Shown: positions 13,286 through 27,934, counted from the stretch's first letter. The stretch: 64,000 bases of DNA from Ceratotherium simum simum (GCF_000283155.1 NW_004454266.1:3504948-3568947), one strand, 5' to 3'. Numbers and translations are program-made. The notes: generated from the letters alone by a model not told the origin.

Positions 13286-16180
13286 ACCAGTCTGCTTTTA
13301 AGAATAGAAGTGTAGGAACTGTGTTCTTAGCCTCTGTCCCTGTTCTGAAGACAGGAGGATGAGGCAACGGCAGACCCCTACACCAGGGACCCTCACTTTC
13401 ATTTTGATTCTTGTTCTCTCAATAACCAACCCTCAAGATGTTAGTGAGGTGAGGAGAGTGAAAGAGAATCCGAGTTTCTGGCAACTATTGTTTGATATAT
13501 TTCAGGCATGAAAACCAGTTAAATTAAGAGAAACTTAGAAGGGAATATAAAAACCATCATTTGTCATACGGTTGTAAGAAACTGCAGAAACAAGGTACGG
13601 CATTACATAAAACAAGGAGGGAGTGTCAGGCATGAAACGCTTTGTATATTGGAGAATACATTTAGGTCTTGAGAGAGTTTTGGGAGAAAGTAAGGGGTTT
13701 CTCTGACAAAAGGGTTTTGCCAATCAGGTTTCAAGCCATGAGCAGACAAGAATATGGCAGAGTGAACCTCAGGAAAGAGGGTGTGGGAAGACGAAGACAG
13801 GAAGAGGCCAGGGAAGGCAGTGGGTTCTGCCATCTTCAAATTGCTTTAGTTGCTCTTAGTAGCACATGGAGGCAGGGAAGCTTAAGGCAGCTTTAAGGAT
13901 GAGAGCAGGGATGGTGATTGCTCTGAGGTGGGACCAAGGAAGAAAGGAAACTCCAGGCTTCCAGGTCTCATATTTAAGATTCTTACCTGGTAAAAGACCA
14001 ATATATTTGGAAGGGTGAGACACTATGGAATGGAAGAAAAAAATTGAGAGGATAATTTCATGGAGTGGATCTAAAGGGCTAATGGTGTTTTGGATTAGTA
14101 TATGTGGGTGCATGTTTATGTGTGAGTGCGTATGTATTTTGGAGACAAGACAAATGAGAATTAGGAGAGGTACCAATTAGTAGTAGGTAAGCTAATTTTG
14201 AATGAAGAATAATGAAAGAAAAGTAAAAGAGATGTAAAACACAACCCACCAGCCGATTTCAAAGCCTTAATCAAAACAAACCAAACAAAATCAGGTGTCT
14301 AGGAAATAATGTGTAGCATATCAAATTGAAAACATAACAATAGTGAAAAGGCTTGAGCCCAAAACTTGGAACTAATAACGTTAAGAAATTATCAACCAAA
14401 CAAGTGTGGATCAGTAAGAAACCCTCAGAACCCTGGAAAGGCAAGTACACCTCATTTATTCATCTGATTAAAGGGGAAGAGAATTCTATGGAATTTAAAA
14501 CACTGCCAACATTTCCTTTGGAAAAGAATCTCTCTCCTAATGTGAGAAAAAAGCCCCTAAGTATTTATCTCAATTATTCAACAAGATTTTATTGGACAAC
14601 TCACGTCAATTAGCATTATTATTGGCTAAGAAAAACCAAAAGGAAGCATTTTAATAGTGCCTAATTTAAATGAAACGAGATTTTCAAACTCTGTTTAAAC
14701 TAAAAAATCTGCAGTCTATTTGCTCTGCAGGTGGGAGAAGAGAATTAACAAAGTATCTAATTTAACAAAGAGAATTATACCTCTGGGAAACAGATGTGAA
14801 CATAAATATCCTTTCCAGGGCAAAACATTGTCAAAGCAACCAAACCAAATTACAGATCTTTCAGAGTATGTTACCGTCACCAGATAAAGGAGCACTGATA
14901 AGTTTTCTCAGTTTGTCTTGAAAAGATTGCTCCTAAAATAACATATTCCAGAACAGCTGCTAGCATGAGGCAGAATGCCCCCTGGTTTTTCCTTAGTTGC
15001 AAGGCAAGAGGATTGCTGAGATTATTCCACCAGCAGATACCGGGTTTACACTTTCAAGGTTAAGCACTCAGATGCCATTATTACACACGGAGAGAAAAAG
15101 AGGCCAGACTAAAAGCGCAATAAAAAAATAGACTAACCCATAGAACATAGGCAGGTAATGTTTTGCACCTACAGTAACCATAGAGGAGTTTATAAAGAAC
15201 TTGGAAACTGATTCCTAGAATAAAATTAGACATTTGTTCAAGGAGTAAATCAATCACACAATTTGAAATAGAAAGGGTAAACATTACTGATGCTCGGGAA
15301 AAGAGAAAGGTGGATGTGGGTGGGAGAAGGCTGTCCAAGTTTCCCGGAAGAAACGGAATCTGATACCTGGAAGACAAGCCAGGGCCAGAAGGAGGTCATT
15401 CCAAACAGCTGGAGTCATGGAAACCTTCTGTCACTCCGTCTTTCAGAGTTTCTTTTCCTGGAATAGAGTCCTTCCTGGTCTCTACATTCTGCACTTTAGT
15501 TGTAAATGAAAGGCACAGGGTTTCTGGTGTTGATTTCCCAGTCCAACAAAGGAGGGAAGGGGGAAGAGGAGGGTGCACTGAAAGGCGTTTTCACCAGCTC
15601 ATCGACTCGCCAAGGAAATGGCGAGTAAAGCTGACCTTCTTCCTCAAACGACTTCCTAAAGTTTCCAAGCCTGATGAAGGAAATTTGAAAAAGCCAGTTC
15701 TCCCCCAAAAATGTGCCAGTGAGGGAGAGAAGGGAAAGGTAGCCGATAGGATGAGTAAAAGGTAAGGAAAAGAGGAGAGAACCCAAGTTGAGAAAGGTGA
15801 GGAACCCCACCTCGAAGCTGTCTATAATCTGGCGGCGTTAATTGCAGTCAGCCGCTTCTCAGGCTAAGTTGAGACTACCCGAAGGCACTTTATGTACGAG
15901 AAGGTTTCACAAATGCCCCCAAATGACTGTAATCACAGCTCGAAATGGGCCATTCGCGTCCACCAGCCACAAGGCGCTAGTGCGATCGATTCTAAGAGGT
16001 GACAGAAAAAAAAAAAAAAAACAGCAAAGCCTGACCCAGACAAAGGAACGGCTTTCAGCGGTGGGAGAGCGCAAAACACTGTGGGAGGAGAAGTAGGACT
16101 GAGGCATTTTTAGTTAGGCGTGATTTTAGACCAGAGTTTAAGCACCGCCCTTTCCATTTTTCCCGAAAACGTGGGCAGGG
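13286..16180. other. intergenic, no gene recognised
   Basis: Low-complexity and AT-rich sequence with a short TG-rich part at about 14095-14135 and an A-run at 16006-16021. Local GC rises toward the H4C13 promoter. Several short frames exist on both strands, without family signatures. Confidence 0.4.
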
Positions 16181-16618
<438 letters not shown>

Positions 16619-16650
16619 ATTTGTCTTAACACGTTATTCCATCACTCAAA

Positions 16651-16666
16651 GGTCCTTCTCAGGGCC
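16651..16666 (+). terminator. histone 3' stem-loop of H4C13 (wobble variant)
   Basis: GGTCCTTCTCAGGGCC: the third stem position is U-G instead of the C-G of the other H4 copies (GGCCC...GGGCC). The UCUC loop and ACCCA flank are kept, and TTAAAGAGCTG downstream (16681-16691) is a good U7-pairing element. Confidence 0.95.
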
Positions 16667-17320
16667 ACCCACAAAATCTGTTAAAGAGCTGTAGGCATCT
16701 TTCAGTAGCACCGTACGCTAAGCAGGTACAAGCGTCGGGTTAGTTTTTTGGGAAATGTAAGATCTTGAACAGTAAGGTCCCTAAAACATTCCTAACTGCT
16801 TCGGTAGCCGCCTCCCCCCCATCAGCATCTCCATCACCTAGTAAAATGGCAGATCTTCCGGCCATTATTAAATATGCGCTACCTGTTACAACAAAGATTG
16901 AAAGTCGGACTCATCTATTTACTGTCTACTGCATTCGCACTACAATGGCAAAGACAGTAAACTATGACCTTTAAAGAGTTGGCTGACCCTTGTTTTAACG
17001 AGCTCGTTGATTCCTAAGCACGGTGAAGTTTGAGAACACTGGCATAGCCCATAGTGGCTAGAATTTCAAACCCCGCTTCAATACTTACATTTAACGTATT
17101 CTCGGTTCCCTTTCATGTTATTCAGTAAAGATTTTTTGCCAAGGATGCAATCATGAAGCCTTTTACTTAAAATAGTGCAAGGTGCTTTCGCATTCTGAAG
17201 ACAACATTTTCTTGAGAATTTTGATGCATCCTAGAGGCTTTTTAAAAAGCCAGTAAGATATTTTCTTTGTACATTATCTTAAAAACTGAAGGAGAGGCGG
17301 GAAAACGCTTCCTTTCTTTA
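16667..17320. other. H4C13-H3C11 spacer
   Basis: No repeat or gene recognised; unique-looking spacer containing the H3C11 upstream region at its right end. Confidence 0.4.
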
Positions 17321-17875
<555 letters not shown>

Positions 17876-17913
17876 ACTTCCTAGTGTTCCACCTGACATA
17901 CTCTACCCCAAAA

Positions 17914-17929
17914 GGCTCTTTTCAGAGCC
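17914..17929 (+). terminator. histone 3' stem-loop of H3C11
   Basis: GGCTCTTTTCAGAGCC, 38 bp after the stop; AAAAGGGAGCTGTT at 17943-17956 is the likely histone downstream element. Confidence 0.97.
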
Positions 17930-19149
17930 CCTCCGTTGTCACCAAAAGGGAGCTGTTCTACAGAATATATGGTAGCACTATATGAAAAGTGTGCAGAGCG
18001 TTTCGACGAAATAGTTATTGTGGGCTCAGTTGGGAGATTGGTCTACAGGCTGGAGAGGTGGCTGTGTATTCTGTAAACCCAACGACTTGATTCCACGGGA
18101 ACACCTTGCTTGTACTCTGCGCAGTGAGGAGCTGTTTCTGGATAAGCATTCTTAAAATGATACAAGCATTTCAGAAACACCCTTGGCTACATGTAGTAAC
18201 CGAAGCAACACTGGCTTATGCCTTAGAAAAGTTTAGTTCAAATTACTGTGGATAGTTGTGCAAATGGCAAATACAGCTTAATTTTGCCAAGGATTCCTGG
18301 GATGACCTAAGAAATATGCCTCTTAATTTTCTTTCCTGTGACACGAAGGAATAGAACAAGTATCGTCATGAGTGTTTAGAAACTTGCTAGCTTTTCTGTT
18401 GCTCTTTTGTAACGTTTAACAAAGGCATATGTTAGGGGCTTTGCATGTATGTGATTATGTGTGGAAAACAGTGGGCCCACAAAGGCCTGGACACTTTGAC
18501 TTGCAGGCTGTCATCTGTAAAATGAGCTCCCAATAGCTGTAAAAATCTAAAAAAAAATTTGCTCAAGTATTTTCAAAATCTGCCTGTCAGTCTATAAATT
18601 GGATGTTCATATTTTGTTTTGTTTTGTTTTTCCAAATAGAGAATGAGACTGGAAATTAAAGGTGAGATGTCATTTTGAAGTTGTTCCTTGTTTCCAAACT
18701 TGACTCCTTATTAATGTTGTCCAATGTTTTCAGCTTTTTAAAAAGTCTCCTCATGTACGACTATCATTGCCTTATTTTTCTGTTTACGCTTTTGGGTACA
18801 CATCCTAACTCCAGGAGCTAGCGGAGTTATGTGAAGGCAATTTTTCTCCTGAGTGTTCGAAGGCAGGTCAGCCATCTGAGCCTTCCTTTCTTTCCCCTAT
18901 TTTTGTATTTGCCCTTCCAGAGAGGCTTATATTTCATCACTGGCTCCTTCTAAAGCTTTTTGGAATTGATTCAGCAAAAACGGTTCTGATCCATGGAGCC
19001 AGAAGCTTCTCCCTACAGATTAATTTAGCGCTCCTTTTTTGGCTTCCTGCTAGGTGTAAGGACGATTTGATGCTGCCTCTTCCAAACTTCAAAGATTATT
19101 CTCTCTCTGCATCCCTTTCAGGATCTCCCCATCATAATGGAGATGAAGC
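17930..19149. other. intergenic, no feature recognised
   Basis: No histone signal or nameable repeat except a short TTTTG/TTTGT tract at 18615-18633. Confidence 0.4.
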
Positions 19150-19325
19150 CAAGCGGTCTAGGTTCAAACTCAGAGCTGCCAAGTACTAGCTGTATAATTT
19201 TTGGTAAATTACTCATCCTCTTTCTGGGACTCAGCTTGTCCAGCTGTATGATGTGACAAATTAAAACCTGTAGAGTATCTTAGATTAGTTCCTGGTACTT
19301 AGTAAATGCTCAATGAATATTAGCT
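19150..19325 (-). mobile_element. MIR SINE
   Basis: Plus-strand text holds GGTTCAAACTCAGAGCT, AAATTACTCATCCTCTTTCTG, GGACTCAGCTTGTCC, and TTAGTAAATGCTCAATGAATATTAG, the reverse order of a MIR. Diverged ancient SINE. Confidence 0.65.
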
Positions 19326-19632
19326 CTTAAAGTTATCACCCTCTCCTGCTGCTTAAACATGGAAGGTTTTTTCCTCTGGATCTTCTGAAAGTTTTGTGAT
19401 AAAAACAGTGGAAATGCTTGTTCAGAACATTTTCTTGTTAAAATCTTTTCTTTTAGTTCTCGATTTGCATTGTTCTGAAAGAGGCAAGCTTGTAGCAATA
19501 TACCATGAACTGCGTCTATGTGGAGGAGTTCAAAACACAGCAAAAGGGCCAGAGAGTTAGTAAATAGTTTATTTAGGTTTTGCAGGAGACATATGGTCTT
19601 CATCGCATTTTTCTTTTCTAACACAATTTTAA

Positions 19633-19836
19633 TTTTTTTATTTTATTTTTTAATTTTTCCCCCAAAGCCCCAGTAGATAGTTCTATGTCATAGTCGCACA
19701 TCCTTCTAGTTGCTGTATGTGGGACGCGGCCCCAGCATGGCGGCACAAGCGGTGCGTAGGTGCGCCCCCAGGATCCGAACCGGGCCGCCAGTAGCGGAGT
19801 GGGTGCACTTAAACGGTAAGCCACGGGGCCGGCCCC
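19633..19836 (-). mobile_element. ERE SINE (tRNA-derived equine-type)
   Basis: Minus-strand element with GGCCGGCCCC head, a GTTCGGATCC box B-like motif and an oligo(A/T) tail. Perfect 14-bp target duplications TAACACAATTTTAA at 19619-19632 and 19837-19850 show a recent insertion. Confidence 0.9.
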
Positions 19837-19850
19837 TAACACAATTTTAA

Positions 19851-21130
19851 AATATAAAAACCACTCTTAGCCTGAGGGCCATACAAAAACAAGTCATTGT
19901 CCAGATTTGGCCATAGTTGACTGAATTTTCAAATCCAAGAGCTCCTGGAGAGAAGATGAAGTGTGTTGGCTAACAGTTTTTCACAGGGAAGCATTGACTG
20001 TTGACTGCATTAGAGATCATAACCATTACCTGATCTCTTACCATCCAGGCACAAAATCCTCTCCATTCTCCACCCCACCCCCAAATAAATAGCAAACCTC
20101 ACTCTCCATTCCAACTCATGGTCATTGCCTGAACTCCTTTGGATGTTAATATTTTCCTGAATTCTTCAGAACCTCTATAACCTCCTGTCCCTCAATACCC
20201 AATCTACCCTTCTTATAGTCAGTAGCCAATTATTTTTCTAAAATACACGTCTATCCTCACTTAAACACACAAAAAATACCCACATTGATGTCTTCTGGCT
20301 GCTTACAAAAGAGGGTATTCCTGAGGATGCAATTTGGTAAATGTTGATGGAGGTAAGGAGTTTGAGTGAGAGCATTGGGAAGAGCACCTCGAAAACCTGA
20401 CCAAGTCCCATTCATCTAAACAGTTTGTGCTCCTGAAGGCTACTGGAAGCAGGTTTCAGAGATTTTTCTAAAGGACATTATCTGGGCTAAGCATTTTCCG
20501 TCCTTATTTTAATGGGTTCACTTAGGAATCAAAGAGAGAAAGCATCTCAATAAAAACGTACCAAATTTAAGTTTGAATTTGAATCCAAGTCGACGGATCC
20601 TGAAGCCAAAGCAATTTCTATTCCTCTTGGAGCAAGGTGGAAGAAGTCACTCTGGCAATTGAACTTTTCCAAGCTGCAAAATACCATTCTCTAAAGGCAT
20701 TGGCATGTGGAAACTCCTAGGAGGCAGAACCGGTTTTTAAAGTAAGGTCCATGTGCTTAATTTGGGGCTGTAGGCAACCAGCCACCCTACGCCTGTGTTA
20801 CTTGCTACAGTTTGAAACAAAGTTTATGTCCAAACCAAGGAACCTAGTGTCTTTCCTCCTGCAAAAATCAAAGGCTGAATTTAGGAACAAATCTTTTTAA
20901 AAAACGTTAACTTGATACTTAGTAAAAATTTATCGCAACATGCAACTAAGTAGCAGGACGACTTAAGCCGGGTGGATTCATATGAAAAGCCTAAGGGATT
21001 TTTAAATATATCTTTCATCAATTGTGCGTGATTTATGAAAACACAAACAAATACGTAAACCCGAAGGCTGTTTTCCTCCCTTGGAGCATCAAAGCGTCAA
21101 ATTCTGTACTATTGTTTTCATCATTTAATC
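19851..21130. other. intergenic, no gene recognised
   Basis: Part at about 20035-20290 (pyrimidine-rich, CCTCTCCATTCTCCAC, CTTTTTCTAAAATACACG-like) may be an old L2 piece. Otherwise nothing is supported until the H1-5 promoter. Confidence 0.35.
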
Positions 21131-21325
21131 AAATTTTGGGGACTAACAAACACAATTTGAGAGTCCAACCGGGAGAGGCGGCTGCCCGAGGGAGGTGGAT
21201 TGGACGCTCCACCAATCAGAGGGCAGCACCGGCTTATATAAGTCCCGGGCCCCAGCAAGACAGCATTGCAAACCTTGCTCTTTGCATTTTGAGTTTCTCT
21301 TCCTTTAGTAGGTACTTTCATCACT
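21131..21325 (+). promoter_or_regulatory. H1-5 promoter
   Basis: The H1-specific box AAACACAA is at 21148-21155, a GC-rich block GGGAGAGGCGG at about 21170-21180, CCAAT (ACCAATCAGAG) at 21211-21221 and TATATAA at 21235-21241. Order and spacing are those of replication-dependent linker-histone promoters. Confidence 0.9.
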
Positions 21326-22006
21326 ATGTCGGAAACCGCTCCTGCTGAGACGGCTGCCCCGGCGCCAGTGGAGAAGTCTCCTGCCAAGAAGAAGGCAACC
21401 AAGAAGTCCGGGAGCGGTGGCGCGGCTAAGCGCAAGGCTACCGGGCCCCCAGTCTCTGAGCTGATCACTAAGGCTGTGGCTGCCTCCAAAGAGCGCAATG
21501 GCCTGTCTTTGGCTGCACTCAAGAAGGCGCTCGCGGCTGGTGGCTACGACGTTGAGAAGAACAACAGCCGCATCAAGTTGGGTCTCAGGAGCCTGGTGAG
21601 CAAGGGCACTCTGGTGCAGACCAAGGGTACCGGTGCTTCGGGTTCCTTTAAGCTCAACAAAAAAGCGGCTTCTGGTGAAGCTAAGCCCAAGGCTAAGAAG
21701 GCGGGGGCAGCCAAAGGCAAGAAGCCTGCAGGGGCCACTCCTAAAAAGCCCAAGAAGACTGCGGGAGCGAAGAAAGCCGTGAAGAAGACTCCCAAGAAGG
21801 CCAAGAAGCCCGCGGCCGCTGGCGTCAAAAAAGTGGCCAAGAGTCCCAAGAAGGCCAAAGCTGCCGCCAAGCCGAAGAAGGCTGCCAAGAGCCCCGCCAA
21901 GCCCAAGGCAGTGAAACCGAAGGCGGCCAAACCCAAAGCCGCCAAGCCCAAGGCAGCAAAGCCCAAAGCGGCGAAGGCGAAGAAGGCAGCTCCCAAAAAG
22001 AAGTAG
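21326..22006 (+). CDS. H1-5: linker histone H1.5, 226 aa
   Basis: Linker histone that binds nucleosomal entry/exit DNA and compacts chromatin. Layout: N-terminal tail (about 1-38) opening [17 protein letters not shown]; winged-helix globular domain (about 39-113) with [18 protein letters not shown] and GSFKLNKK; lysine/alanine/proline-rich C-terminal tail with CDK-type ATPKK, KTPKK and KSPKK sites and a KPKAA repeat near the end. Length (226) and sequence agree closely with human H1.5 as I remember it, with differences such as [10 protein letters not shown] near residue 27-36. It is the only linker histone in the window. Confidence 0.95.
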   Translation: MSETAPAETAAPAPVEKSPAKKKATKKSGSGGAAKRKATGPPVSELITKAVAASKERNGLSLAALKKALAAGGYDVEKNNSRIKLGLRSLVSKGTLVQTKGTGASGSFKLNKKAASGEAKPKAKKAGAAKGKKPAGATPKKPKKTAGAKKAVKKTPKKAKKPAAAGVKKVAKSPKKAKAAAKPKKAAKSPAKPKAVKPKAAKPKAAKPKAAKPKAAKAKKAAPKKK

Positions 22007-22039
22007 GTAGTCGGCGTTTAAAAACGACAGAACCCCAAA

Positions 22040-22055
22040 GGCTCTTTTCAGAGCC
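22040..22055 (+). terminator. histone 3' stem-loop of H1-5
   Basis: GGCTCTTTTCAGAGCC with flanking CAAA and ACCCA, 33 bp after the stop. Confidence 0.96.
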
Positions 22056-23093
22056 ACCCAGAGATCTCCGAAAATGGCTGTGCACTGAATAACTTACGAT
22101 CATTGTTGCCTTCCCGACCAACCTCCATAATAAGAGCCGTGCAACAGTATATTTACTAAAGTCTTGTTTACGTTTTCAGCTTTTCTACTTAAAACTTTAA
22201 AGCGAAACCGTCAAGTTACAGTTAATGTCATAGTAAGCAAGGCTTACTAAAGCAAGGGGAGTTAAGGGCCCCTACGTGTGCCACCCCTCTGTAAAAAACT
22301 CCGGGGAATCGTATCTTGAATAGATGGCTCACCATCGGCTTTTCGGAGTTTTTGATTCAGGTTTCTTACTTACGACAAGGAAGTGGTTAGAATTTTAAAA
22401 AGCCCGCGCACGTTCCGATTGGTCAATTCTTTTTACTCGCTCGACGGGAAGTTTAATTCCGGTTTACGCGCCACCTACATGCCAGTTAGTACACCAGAAG
22501 AGAAGAGGAGCAAGTTCAGTATCGTGTACATGCATGGTATCATTCATTTAAGATTTTAAAAGTATATTTACATAGACTAAAGTAATAGGAAGTTAGCTGG
22601 GTACAGTTGTGGAGGCATACACTGCATTTTCATTTCCAATAAGTGCTATCACACAAATAGTAAGCTCAACAAAACATGACACCGCTCATGCTCATATTTT
22701 TCCTTGACTCTCAAAATGTATTGCAGAAATCAAGATAATAAATAAAGCAAAACCTCCAAATACAGTAACATTGGGTGAGACGAAGTTGACAGAAATGAGC
22801 TCAGAAAGGATGGATTGGCTTCAGGGGCCATTTTAGCAACGTTTACTCATTTCAGTAACTGATACTGTACTTTTATTTGCCCACTAAAGCTCCTGACTTT
22901 TTCTTGACACCCCAGGGACATGACTAGGAGAGATCCAAGAATGTTAATATGGCATTTAAAATCTGAACCTGAAAAATCACTTCCTAAAACTGCTTGCCAG
23001 ACTCGTTCTAAATGAAACCATTTCCTTTTCTCAGTCGACAGTGACGAGATTAAGTGAAACCATTGTCCAAGCTCTTCCACGGAAATAGTAGGT
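22056..23093. other. intergenic with promoter-like island
   Basis: Mostly AT-rich. At about 22390-22480 a GC-richer island has CGATTGGTC (CCAAT on the minus strand) and CpGs. No repeat recognised. Confidence 0.4.
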
Positions 23094-23109
23094 GGCTCTG
23101 AAAAGAGCC
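23094..23109 (-). terminator. histone 3' stem-loop of H2AC16
   Basis: Minus-strand GGCTCTTTTCAGAGCC, 29 bp beyond the stop; GGAAGAGC on the minus strand at 23075-23082 is the downstream-element candidate. Confidence 0.97.
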
Positions 23110-23138
23110 TTTGGGGTGGAAAAGTTGATATTGAGGGC

Positions 23139-24228
<1,090 letters not shown>

Positions 24229-24273
24229 GCCCGCTCTCCCCAGAGCGATTGATCAGGCTCCTTAACACCCAAA

Positions 24274-24289
24274 GGCTCTTTTCAGAGCC
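24274..24289 (+). terminator. histone 3' stem-loop of the 23.8-kb H2B gene
   Basis: GGCTCTTTTCAGAGCC, 45 bp after the stop, followed at 24301-24314 by TAAAGAGAGCTGG, a good U7-pairing sequence. Confidence 0.97.
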
Positions 24290-25381
24290 ATCCACGCTTC
24301 CTAAAGAGAGCTGGCACTCATTTTATTCCATTTTACAGGTAGGTAAAGGCAGTTTTTAATCCTAACCTTCCGGCAAGGGTGTCTTAATTTCGCAAAAGTT
24401 AGATTTTGGTCTTGTGTGTTTGAATTAAGATTTTTGCTAACAATTTTTTTTGTCACAAACCTCAAACCCAAAGGGAATTTTATTGTTTATTTCATTTATC
24501 ATCGAGACTATTTAATGCTGAGAATCACTCGTTGAGTAAATTCATGGCTAAAAGATTTCAAATGTTCATTCAGGTGGAAAAAACATCTAACAACTAGTGA
24601 AAAATCATACTGGCTGAACATTTATTTCCTTTACAGGTTCCACCACCGTTTTTCACCCGCTCCCCCTCCACAGTAGGACGCTCTGTGAATATCACGTAAA
24701 GTGATTTAAGGGAAACTCGCCAGACCTTATTCCCTTTCCCTTGTTCTCTTGTAACATCACTGTTGGGTATGTACCTTCTTGCCACCTCTCACTCCAGGCC
24801 TACTTTTGCACAAAATAACCTAATAGTATTGGGATCAAGATGGGGAAAGAGGAAATAAGTAAACTTTTCATTTTCATTTACATGAAAATCACCTCTTTTC
24901 ACCAGTTGGGGATGAGCATTGCTAATCCAGAGCTACTCCAGCAGTTTGAATTTTTCTACCGGTCGCTTTATGTACATTGTCCTGGGTAGATGCACATAGC
25001 GTGTATATCTCCACCTCCACATCTTTCCTAGTAAAGGCCACTAAGGTGTAATTTGATCCTGCTTCATGTTCTTCACTCACATTTTAACGTTTTACCTCTT
25101 TAGGGGATGCCGTTCTGCACATTGATTTTTACATGGTCAAAATTTTTCTTGGGAAAAAGAGTTTAGAATATAGGTCAGTTTCTTTTCTGAGTCAGCTCCA
25201 CATTTCATTTCAGTCTATTTCACCCTTACCTTTTTTTTTCTATAATAAGGGAGAAATTATAAATTAAATGGCAATCTTTTTGAACCAGGAAGGAGAGAGT
25301 GGCGCGAAGGCATTTTCTCACAGAGCGAAGCACAGTCTCCCAGTGTTTAGGCAGGCATTTTAGAGCTGATTCTGCTTTTTC
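24290..25381. other. intergenic, no feature recognised
   Basis: AT-rich; no gene or nameable repeat. Confidence 0.4.
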
Positions 25382-25391
25382 AAGAATCTAT

Positions 25392-25628
25392 TGGGCGGCG
25401 GCACCGTGGTGTAGCGGTTAAGTGCGCGCGCTCTGCTGCTGGCGGCCCCGGTTCGGATCCCGGGCGCCCAGCGAGGCACCGCTTGTCAGGCCATGCTGCT
25501 GCGGCGTCCCGTATAAAGAGGTAGACCGGCGCAGATGTTAGCCCAGGGCCAGTCTTCCTCAGCAACAAGCGGAGGATTGGCATGGATGTTAGCTCAGAGC
25601 TGATCTTCCTCACAGAAACAACAACAAA
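25392..25628 (+). mobile_element. ERE SINE
   Basis: Plus-strand element opening GGCGGCGGCACCGTGG, with GGTTCGGATCC, the body GATGTTAGCCCAGGGCC and a tail of CAACAACAAAAA. Target duplication AAGAATCTAT at 25382-25391 and 25629-25638 is perfect. Confidence 0.92.
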
Positions 25629-25638
25629 AAGAATCTAT

Positions 25639-26089
25639 GTGGGAATACAAGTCCTTACCATTCTACAGACCATCAGTTATTAAGATCTTAAAATCCAAAG
25701 TGTTTATTATTTTTCTAGCTATTACTCAGTCTTTTTCCATTAAAAGACAGAAGGCCTTAGACAGGCTTGTGGGAATAAAAGGCACAAAATATGGGCTGAA
25801 TTTTTGAACTCAGGGAGCAAAGGACAGAGTTAAACCAAATCTGCAGACAAATCCAGTGGCTCTCTTCCCCCAGCCTTGAAAAGGTGGCTGTAAACACTTG
25901 TAGAATACTTATGGGGATCAATATTAGTCCATTTCCTTACTACATCAATCAATATTGAATATAAAATTAGTACTGTTACTGATACAGTGAAGAAATGAAC
26001 TAAATTAGGCTCACAAAGGTACAATTATTTCATGAAATGCACTTTATAGCTGTTCATTGCTGTAAAGTCCCTGTTCATCTACCATCCAA
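25639..26089. other. intergenic, no feature recognised
   Basis: AT-rich sequence between a SINE and an L2 fragment. Confidence 0.35.
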
Positions 26090-26310
26090 ACCTGTCTTTC
26101 CTTCAGAGCCAATCACAAAGCTAATATCCTCTGAAACCTTCCCTGATTATTCCAGTTTGCATTATTTACCCTTCTTGAAGCTTCTTCAGAGTTTTTTCTT
26201 TCTCGTTTCAATCTCTCCCTGCCCATGTGCAAGCTGAGACTTCCCTGTCTTTCTTGTATCTTTATTTTTTCATCTCCACTAGACCTAAGAATCTCAGAAG
26301 TGTAATTTGT
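26090..26310 (+). mobile_element. L2 LINE fragment
   Basis: Pyrimidine-rich text with ACCTTCCCTGATTATTCC and a following CTTCTTGAAGC is typical of the L2 3' region. Strongly diverged. Confidence 0.5.
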
Positions 26311-26754
26311 TTCTAGACAATCTTTTTTTAGTATTTAATGTTTTGGTTTTATAATCCATTTTTAACCAACATTACCTGTCTCCTCTGTCATGGTTGGCCT
26401 ATGAGACCTACACTGGTACCCAGCTTTGAAATTAGCAGACCAATTCCTAAAACAGTTGGTTACTTACTTCAAGAGGCCAGATTTTGGATTCTCTAAAACT
26501 CATTTTCCATATCAGTAAATTGGGGATAACAGCAATTCATAGCCACATGACTATTGGGAAGACTGGTGGGAATGCTTTATGAACATTTTATGAATTGTGG
26601 ATTATTAAGCACACATATACTTTTGTATATTGAAAAGGAATCTTATGCATTTTTTGCCATTTGAAAGGCTTAGGACATCTTCACTTACTCATCAAACTGA
26701 ACCTCAAAGTTCAGCCCATACAGTGTTGACTGTAGTTGTTTCCTAGTTCATTTT

Positions 26755-27330
26755 TATTTTCAATAAATATTTGTTGAGCACATATTATGTCCCAGAAACT
26801 CTTCCAGCTGCCAGAAATATAGCAGTGAACGAAACAGAAAAAGAATCACACATTCATTGAGTTTATTTTCTCTAATATGTTAATATGGGAACAAACATAT
26901 AACGAAAAAAGTGTCAGAAGATATTAAATGTTTGGGAGGAAAACAAAACAGAAAAGGAAGACAAGGAGTGGTTTTGTATTTTCCATTTTAAATAATATAA
27001 TCACAGAATGCTCATCAAGAAGGTGAAATTCTAACACAGATGAGGAGATGAGGGAGAAGGCCATAGGGGAAGATTATTCTAGGCAGAAAGAAGAATGAAC
27101 AACTAAAGAGGCCCTGAGATGTATCTGAAGGGGGGAGGGGGAAACACTTTGTGTTAGTTAAGGAACAGCATGTGGCCAATGTGGCTGGAACTGAGGGAGC
27201 AAGGAGGAATGTAGCTGGAGGTGGGGTAACAGGTGGGGAGGGGGCTTTCCAGAATGTGTAGGACCTTATATGACAGCATAATGGCTTTGGATTTTATTGT
27301 CAAGTATTTCAAATTCTAAGCAGCTGCAGA
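26755..27330. mobile_element. ancient LINE (L2-type) fragment
   Basis: TATTTGTTGAGCACATATTATG, CAGTGAACGAAACAG, GAACAGCATGTGGCC, and a final GGCTTTGGATTTTATT follow a very common ancient mammalian repeat. Orientation not assigned with confidence. Confidence 0.55.
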
Positions 27331-27934
27331 AGGCTGTGGATTTGGGGTGATCAGCTGTGGCTCATCTCAACCCCTGATCCAGGACTTCAAAGGGACAATA
27401 TGCAAGGTGCTCTGTGTGTGTTATTTTACGTCTTTTGCTAAAACCTCCCAGAGAGGTTAGAGTGAAGGAGGATTCCTAGGCTGAGTCAGGGCATCAGGGA
27501 CCCCAGAGAAGTGCCAGACCCTTCCCTACAGATATGGGAGCCCCGGGCCTTTCACTCTCAGCAGTTACTTCTTGTTCCAGAACAGTCTCCTTCTCCATAG
27601 CCTCCTGAACTGAGCAAATTCCTGTGGGAGAATCACCAGTTTTGAATCTGCTTCCAGTTGGGATCACCAGGGACCACACAAAGGCCTCTGGAAAATCAGA
27701 CTGTCTTTCAAATGATAAACAGCATGCCCGCCATTTGATACATATGTCCACTCCTGAATTTTAACTTTTCTGCCAGTTTACCTTTTCCAACCTTATTTCC
27801 ACCCAAGAGAGCAAAGAGAGCAAAATCTTTCATATTTCTTCTCACGGTACATTATCCATATAACTAGGTAATAATCAAAGGGCCACTCTCACTTGATCCG
27901 TTTTATATTCCCAGTTTCTCACTCCTCTTGCATT
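27331..27934. other. intergenic, no feature recognised
   Basis: No gene or nameable repeat seen. An open frame of 85 codons on the minus strand has no signature. Confidence 0.35.

Noticed and set aside
25400..25470. tRNA-like sequence with GGTTCGGATCC
   Set aside because: It is the tRNA-derived head of an ERE SINE, repeated in about ten places; no free-standing tRNA gene with a complete cloverleaf was seen, although human 6p22 is rich in them.
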